DNA of 64,000 nt. It comes from Mytilus trossulus (lineage: Eukaryota; Mollusca; Bivalvia; Mytilida; Mytilidae). How positions within the stretch are numbered: the stretch's first letter is position 1; every line of letters starts with the position of its first letter. The translations under genes were made by a program, and so were the position numbers. Below, piece after piece: positions 12,596 to 24,434 of the stretch. The notes beneath the pieces were generated by a model. It was not told the origin of the DNA, did no database searches, and worked only from the letters and a program-made list of their open reading frames with translations. The stretch lies in the NCBI RefSeq assembly GCF_036588685.1, contig NC_086374.1, forward strand, positions 36,386,886 to 36,450,885. Reading direction: 5' to 3'.

Positions 12596-15500
12596 CTGAA
12601 AAAGAACAATAACGAGAAATAAATTCGTCTGTATTATGATTTGATACGAATCGAGACAGTGAATTTAAATAAATTGTATGGTATACTTTAACGAGACAGG
12701 AAAAGGATATACGTAGATGAGACAAAATATTAATTACATTTTTCTATCTTGTTATCATGAAGATGCTAGTTATTATGAAGACGTAATTAAAATTTTAACA
12801 ATTGTAAATGTTAAAACACAGGAAAAGTATGTTCTGGTCAACAGAGGGTCACTGCATCAAACGGTTTCTGGATATGACGAACAAGACTAGCGTACATATC
12901 ATAAAATAATTGTCGCAAGTCTGCCAAATGATAAAAAAGGACTAAAATGTAAAACATACCAATTTGCAATTTAAAGCCAGAAATAAAAGAAAAACAACGG
13001 CAACATAACAAAAACAAAAGAGATGAAAAAACAAACAGCTGTCATAAAACTCTACTTAGAAAACCAAAGATTCATCAACAAGCGCTAACCAAATATTCAA
13101 GTAAAGGATGGGGTTACGTTATATTTTGAATATAAACTAAATAGTTTTTTTGTTTATTGATAAATTGCATATATTTGTAGATTTAAGACAAATATTTTAA
13201 CACATCACTCATAATCTAGTAAGACATTTTTTGTTACTTGTTGTATAACATTTAATTTGTCCGATATTCATTTCATCATATAGTGCAACTAATATGTGTT
13301 AAACAAAATGTAAAAATCATTTCCAAAACATTTTATATGCCTTTTTATACTTATTCTCTGTTCAATATTTACATAGACATGGTGATCAATAATGGTCCTT
13401 TTAAAATAATATCATAATACTTATAAGTACCCATCATAACCTTCCACTTTTCCGGTAAATCGTCCTGCTGTCACCCTTTCTGCTACTGTTTCTAGGATAA
13501 TAGGTTTGTCATCTTGGTAGCCAACGACCTTAATGTCAAACTCCTCAAAATCAGAACCTTGGTCGTCATCATACCTGAGTGTTCCACTTAAATGCATTGG
13601 CTTTTTAAATTGTGATTTTTCATAATTCAATCTGATTTTGTCGCTGACAGATGCAACCAAATTTTTGGCATTTACTGAGCGTTGAACATATTCCTGGTCA
13701 GGTCTTTGTATCTAAATGGTCAAATAGAATTTAGATCTGATTATAACCTAACGCAATGACAGCATGATTTTCTATTATTTTTCTAAATAACTAAAACATT
13801 TTTTTTCAGGTGTCGGATTAACCAAGGTACATGTATTGTTTTAAAATCAAAAGATAACCAAATGGAATAACAGTTTTAATCAATTCATGTATTGGTACGC
13901 TTAATAATGTATTCTTACTCTAAGAATACTTATGAATATATTATGGTGTTTTTATCATTTTCTTTCTATATTTAGTGTTGTTTTTTTAAACTTGTATGAA
14001 ATTAATTATAGTCTTAAAATGTTGTCTATACCGTACAAATAGAATTGAGGTTTCTATGCTTGTTTGTGTCTTTATGCTACGCAAGGCCACCATATTACTA
14101 ATGTCTTTATTGATTTGAATATTAAGTCTTACAATTTGTTTTACAAATGTACTATACCGAATATTTTAAACTTTGTTCTTTATCCACACTCCCTTTGTCA
14201 AACTGTAGTATTAGTCGACCATCTTTACCAGTAGAAATAGTTGTCCCAGATGGCTGTACAACATTTTCCATTATCTTTGGGCCATAAATTATTCCAAAAC
14301 TCTTCATTCGATTGCAGGTAAATTCGACATATCCATTCTGAAGCAAAACATTGTTGTTCTCAATATAGACATTGTAATGTTTATTCTAATTTTTCAACGA
14401 CAACCATGGCATAAACTTGCTAGGTATGTGCTTTGTATTACGCAATATCCATACAACAGAAATAAGTAGTTTGCTGACCCGGGAAAAGCTTGAAATAAAT
14501 AACCTTGCATAAGACAGAAAATTACAAATACTTTTTCGCGCACAATATGATAAGCATGCGTAACATCAATATAAATGAAAAAACAATCCAAAACCAATTT
14601 ACGTTTCCCCCTAAATATCAAATTGAGGCAGAGGCGGATTTCGGCGGCAGGGGGCCGGGGCCCCAAAAATTGCTTGCTTATATAGGGAATCACTAAAGCG
14701 TCACTGGAGCGGGCCCCCTACTAGGCAGTCAGTGGGCCCCACTTATGAAAATTTCTAGATCCGCCAGTGGGAGGTTACATATACAATACTTTGGCCAATT
14801 GCTCTAGGGTTAGAGTTTATTCAATTATTCAGACCATTTCAAATCCAAATGTATCATTATTTTTTCTCATCTTCAAACCAATAAACATCATTGTATAGCA
14901 AACAAAGCGTATTGTTTCATTTTAGTTTCACCAACTTATTAATATTGATGTGGTTGCTCTTGCATTGGTTTATGATTTCTTCTGCAAGTCTAGCAATACA
15001 TTATTCGTGTATTTGCAAAAGTAGCTTCTATAACATTTAGCATGCGACAGATGGACAAACAAAGTCAAACCTATACCTCCTTCTTTTTGACCGGTGATGT
15101 AGGTACATTGATTTGTGTATCACTAGTTAGACTCTTTAAAACAACCTACGGTGTGTATTAAACTTAAAGAAATATTACCATCAAAGATGCGGGTATGGCC
15201 CTCCAAGTATTCCCAATTTCTACCCATGCCCAGTAAGTATTTATGTCCTTGTCCTTAATAGAGACAATGTTTTCATCCACCGGAACTTGGAAATTAACCT
15301 TCCCATGGTATTTATCAACCAGAGCAAATGAGCACTGCTTCTCCTTAACAAGTTTCTTTTCGTCTGCATTGGTGATGTTTTGCACAGCTTTGGTGGCTGC
15401 TGTTGTAGAGAATTTATAAATATCTGTCACAAATTTTACATTCCTTTGGTTATGTGGTGGTGGTTTAAAGTTTTTATTTCGCTCTTCGTTGCTCCAAACA

Positions 15501-18500
15501 GTTGTTTTATATTGTCCTAAAGGCTCCGTTAGTTCTTCTGATGTTTTAACTTTTATACCATTTCCAACATCTATATGTTGAAATCGTTCGTCCTCATTAT
15601 CTTCTTCAGAACTATAATAGTCGTTTAAACCCTCGTCAGAATCAGTTTCAAAGTCGCCGTCATATGTATCACTAGCAAAATCATCAGGACTGTATTCATC
15701 ATCCACTTCGTCATTAACAACAACACCGTCTTCTTCGTCTCGAATTGCTCTAAAAAGTATCAAATTTTATTCACAAAATACTCTTTTTACAAATTGTTTT
15801 ATATCAGATGATCTTTGATTACCGTCACAGTATTAATAGTTATCAAAAGTACCAGGATTATAATTTTATACGCCAGACGCGCGTTTCGTCTACATAAGAC
15901 TCATCAGTGACGCTCAGATCAAAATAGTTAAAAAGCCAAACAAATACAAAGTTGAAGAGCATTGAGGACCCAAAATTCCAAAAAGTTGTGCCAAATACGG
16001 CTACGGTAATACTTATGCCAGATATTGTATACACCTAATTTTCGAATGAAGTTTATTGTTAGTTGCATTATTTCTGGTTTTATTTTAGACACCATTTTTT
16101 ATTTTAATTAAACGCAAATTCTGAATAACGATGCTGCTAATAATATCGATAGTTATCAAAGGTACCAGGCTTATAATTTGGTATGCCAGACGCCAGAGCA
16201 TTGACGACTCAAAATTCCAAAAGGTTGTGTCAAATACGACTAAGGTGATTTATGCTTATGATAGTTAAATCCTAGCACGTCAATTAATCTATTCGTTTGC
16301 AACAGTTAAAAATACCATATAATTGATATACATGTCAACACCGAAGGTCTGACTTCATGGCTTGGGATACCCCTGGGGACGAAACGTCCACTTGCAGTGG
16401 CATCAAACAAGTGATGTCAATAGTTATCAAAGGTACCTGACTTATAATTTGATATGGCTACAATTTGCGTTGAAACAAATTTCATTTAAGACTGTAATAT
16501 TTAAAACTAACATTAATTGTACAAATATTTTTCGAAACATTCAAAAGGGGTTGGAGTTGACTTCTCACTTCGCTTTAGATTTTATCGATATCATTAAAAC
16601 AAATGTTATCACAAGACTTCGTTCAGGATAATTTATTTTGATTCAATCTGTATATAATTTTCTCTGTATAAATTTGAAAACGTTAGCATATAAACATTTT
16701 TCATGTAAGCTTTAAAACTACATACCTTTTGTGGTACAATAACATACGTATTCGATTACTGAATTAGTTTAATCAAAGCGATGGTTACTTAACAACGTGG
16801 AAACCAAGAAATGTTACTGATTGCTTATTATCTAACTGATATCGCTAAAATAAAGTGTTAATACTTCGGTATGTACTATGAAAGATAAAATTCCAAGAAA
16901 ACCTAATGGTTTTAAATATTCATAAGACATAAATGAAATGGTGTCTCTTCAGACCATTGTCGTCATATTAACACCTTCGATTGACACTATACTCGTGTAA
17001 ACTTGATTTTGTGGAACTATATCAATCTACAAAGAAATTACATTTTTGTACATTCACATGTAACGTCACTTGTTCGGTAATAATGCCTGCTTGGCTTCAC
17101 AAAATAATTAGCTCTGAACGTTTACAATGTGCACGTATAAACCAAGGAACGCACTTCGGACACATTACATCAACATATTGTTATTCTCATTTCTTAGAAT
17201 AGTAACACATCGTTATTGATTATTTTATAATAAGGCTTTAATGTAGTTCTTTAAGCCTGAAATAAGAATAATCATAAGTTTGATGATTTTAAAACTATTG
17301 GTTCGATGCCACTGCTGATAGACGTTTCGTTATTCAGTATATAACTAACATCGTCGAATACGTGCTAGTATGAAATAAAACTACGAAATAATTTTTCTAC
17401 AGCATACATAGATGGCCAAAGCGAGATTTCGAATAAAGTTATTTATAATGTTCTTCAACATTGAGTTTGATTTGGTCCTCCATTATATTTTATGGACAGC
17501 GGAATATATATGGCGTATATACAAAATTTAGTCCTGGTATCTATGGTGAGTTTATAAACTACTGTTGCCTTTATTTAGACAGTAGTGTGTATACGTATTA
17601 AGCCTCAACTTTTAATGTAAAATATGTATATTTATTTGAAAACTTCAGGTGTTATACATGTATGGACAAACTGGACCTAACAAGGATAGTAAAATATATA
17701 TTAGGTCAATAAAATGCAAAATGGAAACGGGGGATGTGACAAAGATACAACAATCAGACTAAAAGGCTAAAGTCTAAGGCCATGGTACGGGGCGCCGAAT
17801 GGGACTCTTGTGGTTTTGTACAAAATTCAATTCTGTCATAACAAAATCATTTTTGTCTTACAAAACTATGTGCTACAGACTTGTTTTGTGAGAACTTCAA
17901 TTTTGTGATGACAAAATTCATTTGTGTAGACAAAATTCATTTTTGTCATGACAAAATTCATTTTTGTAGACAAAATTCATATTTGTCATGACAAAAGTCA
18001 ATTTTGTCTTAAAGGTATGCAAATATAAACATATTTGCATACAAAATTGACTTTTGTTACCTGATATGGAAATTAAATCACAAAAGTCAATTGTGTACGG
18101 TAAGATTCAATTTTGTGAGACAAAATTGACTTTTGTGAAACAAAATTAACTTTTGGGAGACAAAATTGACTTTTGTGAGACAAAATTGACTTTTGTGAGA
18201 CAAAATTGACTTTTGTGAGACAAAATTGACTTTTGTGAGACAAAATTGACTTTTGTGAGACAAAATTGACTTTTGTGAGACAAAATTGACTTTTGTGAGA
18301 CAAAATTCAATTTTGTCATTTTTGTTGAGACAAAATTCAATTTTGTCATTTTTGTTGAGACAAAAGTCAATTTTGTCATTTTTGTTGAGACAAAAGTCAA
18401 TTTTGTTAATTTTGTTGAGACAAAAGTCAATTTTGTTAATTTTGTTGAGACAAATATCAATTTTGTTGAGACAAAAGTCAATTTTGTTAATTTTGTTGAG

Positions 18501-21026
18501 ACAAAAGTCAATTTTGTCAATTTTGTTGAGACAAAAGTCAATTTTGTCAATTTTGTTGAGACAAAAGTCAATTTTGTTGAGACAAAAGTCAATTTTGTGA
18601 CGACAAAATTCATTTTTGTGATGACAAAATTCATTTTTGTGATGACAAAATTCATTTTTGTGATGACAAAATTGACTTTCGTGAGACAAAATTGACTTTC
18701 GTGAGACAAAAATCAATTTTGTTAATTTTGTTGAGACAAAATTCAATTTTGTCAATTTTGTTGAGACAAAATTCAATTTTGTTAATTTTGTTGAGACAAA
18801 ATTCAATTTTGTCAATTTTGTTGAGACAAAATTCAATTTTGTCAATTTTGTTGAGACAAAAGTCAATTTTGTCAATTTTGTCTCACAAAAGTCAATTTTG
18901 TGTAACAAAAGTCAATTTTGTGTAACAAAAGTCAATTTTGTGTAACAAAAGTCAATTTTGTGTAACAAAAGTAATTTTTGTGTAACAAAAGTCAATTTTG
19001 TGTAACAAAAATCGATTTTGTATGCAAATTAGTTCACAGAAACCAAACTAAACTAATTTAAATACAAAATTGACTTTTGTCGCTCAATTTTCAAATTAGG
19101 TAACAAAAGTTAAGTCTGTGTAACAAAAATGAATTTTGTCATGACAAAAGTGACTTTTGTCCGCTGATAGATAATTTTGTATGACAAAATTTCAAATTTG
19201 TAGTATGATACAAATTTTGTTAAACTGAACTCATTTTTGTTGAACGAAAGTCACTTTTGTCCGTACAAAATTGAATTTAGAGTACAAAACCACAAGAGTC
19301 CCATTCGGCGCCCCGTACATGGAAGGGTCTTCAAGACATACAGAAAATCTCACAAAACGTATAAAAGTTCACACTTTGTTTGAGATAGTCTACCGTGTAT
19401 GTCCTGCTAAATGTATTCTTTTTTTATTATCTAAAGTATAACAGTCTAGAGTGGATGAATATCATATCACACTCGATGCAATGGTAGAATTCATACATAC
19501 ATGTATCGGCTAATATATTATATAGCCTGAAAAAGAAAAATCACAAAAATACTGAACTTAGAGGAAAATTTAAATCATATCGGAATGTCCATAATCAGAA
19601 ACAGGTAGTTAGTGTACAAGCTATTTGGTGCGTACTTATAGCTTTTCTATTTACGTATCAGGAAGAAATTGATAATACCTTTCGGATGAGACTTTAATTA
19701 CGACAATGGAGATGATTACTATTTTCTCGTTTTTCTCTTCAGCGACAGTCTCTAACACCTGCATAAGTTTATCGTTGGTCAGAATGATGAAACCTGAATG
19801 CCAGATTTGCGTTCTCTTAAATCAACGAATGCGACCTATAATCGTTTGTTCACTTGTTATAATAACATTAACGGTACCAATTTTTCTGCACCAGATGCGC
19901 ATTTCGACAGTACATGTCTCTTCAGTGATGCTCGTGGCCAAAATATTTGATTTCCAAAGCTTATATAAAAGATGAAGAGCTATAATTCAAAAGGTCCAAA
20001 AAGTGTAGCCAAATCCTAAAAGGCATCAGAGCTTTGCATGAGGGAGATAAGTGTCGTGTCGGGTGCTTTTAGAGGAGTATTATCTGTTTACTTATCTGAG
20101 ACACCCGAGTTCCTCCAACGTATACTTTTAAAAAGTAAAATCACAAAAATACTGAACTCTTAGGACAATTTAAAACGAAAAGTCCCTTATCAAATTGCAA
20201 AATCAAAAGCTCAAATACATCAAACAAATTGACAAAACATGTCATGTTCTTGACTTTGTAGAGGTATGTTCTTATATTGAAAATGGTGGATTAAACCTGG
20301 TTTTATAGCTAGCTTTACTTCTCACTTGTATGACAGTCGCATCAAATTTCATTAATGACAACGATGAGTGAACAAAACAGACATAAAAGGTAAAACTGTA
20401 AAAATAAAATTGTCAAAAAAAATATGGTACAGCAGTCAACATTGTGTTATACTCTTCTTTACTACAAAAACAAACAAATTTGTAACAAAGAAGCACAAAT
20501 TTGTAACAATGAATAACAAAAAGACATACAGATAAAACACATTAGAAAAAGGAAGACAAGAATATAAAAAAATTTGCCATAACCCAATAACAAAATGACG
20601 GGATATATAAGTGTAGAGCCACGTAATATGTTTCACAGAAACACAAAAAAGTCATATAGACAAAGAACATTAGCAAAAATGAAAGACAAGAAAATAAATT
20701 TTATCATAGAACAATAACAAAATGATGGTTTCTTTCTCCTATTTTCATTGTAGTAATGCTGTCTTTTTTATGAAACTTATCTGTTTATGATTTTCCATAT
20801 GATATTTGAATTTTCCCTCTCTCCTTTTTTCTGGAATGTTTGACAAAATATAGCACAGTATTTAAATCTAACACACAATTACCCAGATTTAAAAAAAAAC
20901 ACATTAGATAACTTACTGTTGCACCATGTACGGCTGGTGTGATTTAATTTGTCCAAGACTTCCTTTAAAATTAGATCTTGGTGTTTTAACAATTTGTCCA
21001 GGTTTCCTAGTCGAACTCTCCGCCAT
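12070..21026 (-). CDS. ZU5-UPA domain protein, five coding exons, 571 aa predicted
   Basis: Spliced model: 21026-20917, 15749-15179, 14385-14158, 13711-13431, 12595-12070. Junction phases are 2, 0, 0, 2 and all close in frame; stop TAA at 12072-12070. Exon 1 opens MAESSTRKPGQ and ends at GTAAGT. Residues about 38-90 are strongly acidic (DEEDG, DDEYSPDD, ETDSDEG). Residues about 265-400 resemble a ZU5 domain (GTTISTGKDGRLILQFDKGS, then SQFKKPMHLSGTL). The last exon resembles a UPA domain ending FFMYVTKENNTLFPVELNR. ZU5-UPA modules are known from UNC5, PIDD and ankyrins, where they act as intracellular autoinhibitory or scaffolding units. No death domain, signal peptide or membrane segment is visible, so a cytoplasmic protein is inferred. 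The domain call comes from reading, not from a profile search. Exon 3 is suspect (see its entry). A second copy of exons 3-5 lies downstream at 4984-1197. Confidence 0.6.
13431..13711 (-). CDS. ZU5-UPA gene, exon 4 (ZU5 core)
   Basis: 281 nt between acceptor ACCATTTAG and donor GTACTT. It encodes IQRPDQEYVQRS through KIRLNYEKSQFKKPMHLSGT to TAGRFTGKVEGYDG. The pattern 'sequence, then FKKPMHLSGTL strand' fits the middle of a ZU5 domain. The second cassette has an exon of exactly the same length with conservative changes (for example RYDDDQ against SCNEES), which suggests coding constraint during at least part of their divergence. Confidence 0.65.
14158..14385 (-). CDS. ZU5-UPA gene, exon 3 (start of ZU5), possibly damaged
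   Basis: The clear part reads IENNNVLLQNGYVEFTCNR and on to DKGSVDKEQSLKYS, with donor GTATAG at 14157. The homologous exon of the other cassette starts 20 codons further upstream at a strong acceptor (TTCTTCTGTAG). Here that acceptor is lost (TGTATGG), three bases are missing, and one extra base creates a frameshift and an in-frame TAA. The model uses a weak acceptor (AAATTAG) at 14387-14386, which keeps phase 0 but drops the front of the exon. Either this shorter exon is used or the main gene is disabled here. Confidence 0.5.
14639..14769. mobile_element. GC-rich short MITE
   Basis: CAGAGGCGGAT at the left and ATCCGCCAGTG at the right are near-perfect inverted ends around a GGGGGCCGGGGCCCC core and its mirror GGGCCCC. 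The G+C content stands far above the surroundings. It lies between exons 3 and 2 of the ZU5-UPA gene. Confidence 0.65.
15179..15749 (-). CDS. ZU5-UPA gene, exon 2 (acidic region)
   Basis: Acceptor TTTTTAG precedes 15749 and donor GTAATATT follows 15179. It encodes about 190 residues. The first half is very rich in Asp, Glu and Tyr (two clusters around DDEYSPDDF and YYSSEEDNEDE). The second half is mixed and less acidic, with WSNEERNKNFKPPP and a Trp-rich end near YWAWVEIGNTW. I do not recognise a domain here. No equivalent of this exon was seen upstream of the second cassette, so only the 3' part of the gene appears duplicated. Confidence 0.65.
15871..16440. repeat. cluster of dispersed GACGAAACGC-type repeats
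   Basis: Three partial copies: 15835-16020 (CCAGACGCGCGTTTCGTCTAC ... GAGTCAT type), 16148-16245 (TAGTTATCAAAGGTACCAGG) and 16415-16460. Relatives lie at 10183-10240, 17520-17570, 19868-20050, 41505-41565, 53178-53275 and 60630-60725. It is a high-copy family of this genome. Confidence 0.6.
17786..19317. mobile_element. 1.5-kb foldback element filled with a CAAAA-TTTTG satellite
   Basis: The two ends are perfect 36-bp inverted repeats beginning TACGGGGCGCCGAATGGGAC, flanked by a 5-bp direct repeat CATGG (17781-17785 and 19318-19322). Nearly all of the inside is short tandem units, 20 or 30 bp, based on CAAAATTGACTTTTG and related dyads. They change phase and orientation in blocks (18114-18300, 18300-18600, 18600-18720, 18720-18880, 18880-19020). 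Long repetitive open frames on both strands (peptides like SILSHKSQFCLTKVNFV) are by-products of the satellite, not genes. It lies in intron 1 of the ZU5-UPA gene. Confidence 0.9.
20917..21026 (-). CDS. ZU5-UPA gene, exon 1
   Basis: ATG at 21026-21024 is followed by 36 codons plus two bases and a textbook donor GTAAGT at 20916-20911. The peptide starts MAESSTRKPGQIVKTPRS and ends HQPYMVQ. The two-base overhang CA joins the first base of the next exon (A at 15749) to give a Gln codon. This phase match is the evidence that the two exons belong together across the 5.2-kb intron. It is too short to stand out as an open frame alone. Confidence 0.6.
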
Positions 21027-23321
21027 TGTATTGCAATAACTTTTTTTCTAACTTTCTTTTCTTATACAATTGATAATACTGAAGTAGCAATTGTTAATAA
21101 AGGGTTTAAACGTTATTAATCAATTTTATATTTAGCCTTATCTGTTTTAAATGTTTGAACAAACCATGATAGATTGTATATGCTCTCAATTTATATACTA
21201 TTGATTTCTACAGATTAAATATTATTAGAATTTAAGCCTTTGAATTATCCCATAGCTTGTAAAAGAGGGACGAACGATAAATTGCATGCGATTAAACAAT
21301 GAAGAGATATAATATTATTATATTATATAATCATAAATCTTTTTTTCGAGATTTTGTGGGTCCAAAGTGCTTGTTCTGAATGACTTTTATTGGCGCTCAA
21401 ATCCCCAACATAAAAGTCAATAAAGTATAAATTCCTCAATACGAGAGGTGCTTATAACCAAAAATATTCATTTGATTGAGTATGAACCTTAAATGTATAA
21501 TGGTTCTTATATAGATGATTATGTAATAAGACATGAACATATATTAAAATTAACTTATTACTACATTATCATTACACATCACTGCAAAACATAAGAAAGA
21601 GAGCATAAATATAACTATAAAGAAGAGGAAGGAGTAGCGAATTGGTGCAATCAGGAGGTGTTGAAAACATAACATACAAACTAACAAACAAAATTTTTAC
21701 TTGGACTTCAAAAACTGTTCATTAAAACATAAGTGAAAGTTAGTAGCTAACGTCTCTAGTTTGGATTTTTTTTTTCGTAAGAGATATGAAAGCAATTTGA
21801 AAATTCTTATTATTTGTTATTTCTTTTGCAGTACGAATGTCTCTGTACTAAAGTATATGACAATAGTTAGTATTTGGTTGTTGTTGTTTTTTAAACGCTA
21901 TTGATTTGATCATCAAGGATGAATCTTTTTTCCCCGACGAAACGCGAGTTCGGCGTACATATCAGTTGTTGCTGCTATTAAAACAGTTTGCATTTTTTGT
22001 CGACTTTTATATTAATTTTGATGGGTGTTCTTGCGTGTGTTTGAGCTGTTTTTCATTCACGTAGTGCTGTCATTTGAGCGATATGTTTTACATTGCCATA
22101 TTAGCGGAAGGTTTTAATAGCCATACAATCAGGTTCAACCCACCATTTTTTTCTTAAACTGTCCTGTACCATGTCAGGAATATGGCAGTTGTTATGAATA
22201 GGTTCGTGTTTGTGTATGTTGGCGTTTGTTTTTGTTCCTGTTGTTCCTATGTTTTCCTCTTATGGATGATGTGTTTCCCTCACTTTTAGATTTGTTTTTC
22301 TATCAACCGATTGATGAATTTTAAACACCGGTATATTACTATTGCCTTTTTCAATGCTATCATTCATAATGAGTTTATATACAGGGATCCAGTCGCCACA
22401 TAAAAACATTTTAAATGATTTTAGAAATTGTTGTATATTAACAAGTTTTCTTGTAATGAAAATGATATCAATCAAACGTATCGGATAGCATTAAATACAG
22501 TTAAGTTTTATTTCGAAACGGTTCGAACGTTGTCGTCTGACACAAATCGGCAAGCTTCAGCAGATACAGTTCTATCCTAAAATGTTTTGATCCTTATGAT
22601 TTAAACCAATCGAAGGTCTTTTCACGCGAAATCACTTAAGATAAGAAAACTTGGATAAAAACAGTACTTCCGATCTTTCCTGAATGCTTTTCACACACTG
22701 ATTTTGAAAATACAATGTTTAGACTTCAATTAAGGGAGATCATAAGCAACTTCTGGTTAAAGCAAAGCCGCTTCTAGTGTTAAATACAAGCTTCCTTTAC
22801 GCTGATTAAAAAAAAATATGTAGTTTCTATATACTTTTACTTTGAATAAGGGAGATAAGTTGCTACTTCTGGTTTACAAAAGGGTCTTCTAGTTGACATT
22901 TTCAGGGTTATATAACTTACCCAATGCAAAAGAACCTGGGGCTTTATCATTTAATAATATGAATCTATCAAATAAAAAGTTCAAAATCTAGAAAGTAAAA
23001 ATTTACCTTTACGTTCACTATATATGGGAAATTAGTTCCATTTCTACAGCTAATTTTAATTGTAAGAGGGAAGAATACTCTACTGAAATGAAAGCGCACC
23101 ATATTAAACAAAATATATATGAAACAAAATTTTGCAACAAAGCGTTTAGTAAAATTATTTTGTCAATACCCCATACGGTTTCTAAAAAAGCAATGACAAC
23201 AGATATAGGAAAATGTGGAATGAGACAACTCTCCATCCAAGTCAAAATTTATCAAAGTAAACCATTTTGGTTCAAGGAACCGGACGGTCTTCAACACGGA
23301 GCCTAGGCTCATACCGAACAG

Positions 23322-23691
23322 TATATAGAGCCACATATAGAGAGCCGTGGTGTAGTGGTTAGTGCATCGGACTACTAACACAAAGGTTCCTGGTTCGATT
23401 CCTGTCTGGGATGAAAATTTCAGGGACTGATTTTCGGCTCTCCCTTGACACCATTGTCGAGTATGGTCTTGAGGAAACGATGATAGTCCGTCGGAAGGGG
23501 ACGATAAATGGCTGACCCGTGTTAAGAGAGAGCCATATCTCTTGCACGTTAAAGACACCCTTGTAGATTTCGAAAAAGAGTAGGCTAATGCCGCTACAAG
23601 GCAGCACTCGCACCCGCAAAGTGGAAAGGGATTTATATAAGTTGCAAAACTTGTTTCCCAATCCACTATTATAAATAAATATGTTTAAACT
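23322..23691 (+). mobile_element. tRNA-derived SINE
   Basis: It contains an A box TGGTGTAGTGG (23348-23358) and a B box GGTTCGATTCC (23392-23402) at tRNA-like spacing, followed by a non-tRNA body of about 290 bp. It is flanked by an 11-bp direct repeat ATACCGAACAG (23311-23321 and 23692-23702). The insertion is inside another dispersed repeat whose right part continues with GGGCCCCAAAAATTAC. It is not a functional tRNA gene: the acceptor stem does not pair and a long body is attached. Confidence 0.85.
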
Positions 23692-24434
23692 ATACCGAAC
23701 AGCAACCTATAAAGGGCCCCAAAAATTACTACTGTAAAACCATTCAAACGGGAAAACCAAAATCAAAATTAAGAACAATCCAATATTCGACAATTCTAGT
23801 TTAATGCTTCAAATACACAAAATCGTGGAAAGGGTATCAGACAACTTTGAATTTCAGAAAAAAAGGGAATAAAAATCATGAAACAGTTTGAAAGACATGA
23901 CCATGCTAACTGAGGGCAGATCCTAATTAGTTGCAGATATAGAGAAGATAACAGAAGGTATAGACTTAGTTCAAGGGCGCGAAAAATAAATATCGTTAGC
24001 GAATGCTTCCGAGTTAGGATGGCGTGAAGTACAGAATACATTCCGACTCGTAGAAACGTATGAATATACCCCAAACAAAAGGTGAAAGAAAGTCTTGATC
24101 GAAAAAGACAAAAAAGCGCACAAGAACTATTTTATTTAACGAAGGTAAGAGCGTTGACGACAAGAAATCAACCTACAAGCCTTGAAGATTTTTTACTTGT
24201 GGAAATAGAGGTCATTGGAGTGATAATTGTCAAGAAAATAAGTACATTTAGTTCATATATCAATTTGATCTCTCCTGAAACTGTTGTTGACACCTTTTCG
24301 TAGTCGTTTAAAGATCAAGTTAAAAAAAAATGGGGAAAAAAAAATACTAGATGTAATAGAGTACGATTACAAAATATCGTTCAAACCAGAACCTGATCGT
24401 TTACATATTAGAAAATAAAACAAATCATCATTAC

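Noticed and set aside
18073..18925. Long repetitive open reading frames on both strands (up to 273 codons)
   Set aside because: They follow from the 20- and 30-bp satellite, whose units lack stops in several frames. There is no start context, splice site or non-repetitive sequence.
23341..23412. A tRNA gene
   Set aside because: The A and B boxes are present, but the flanks do not form an acceptor stem, and the tRNA-like part continues into a SINE body with a target duplication.
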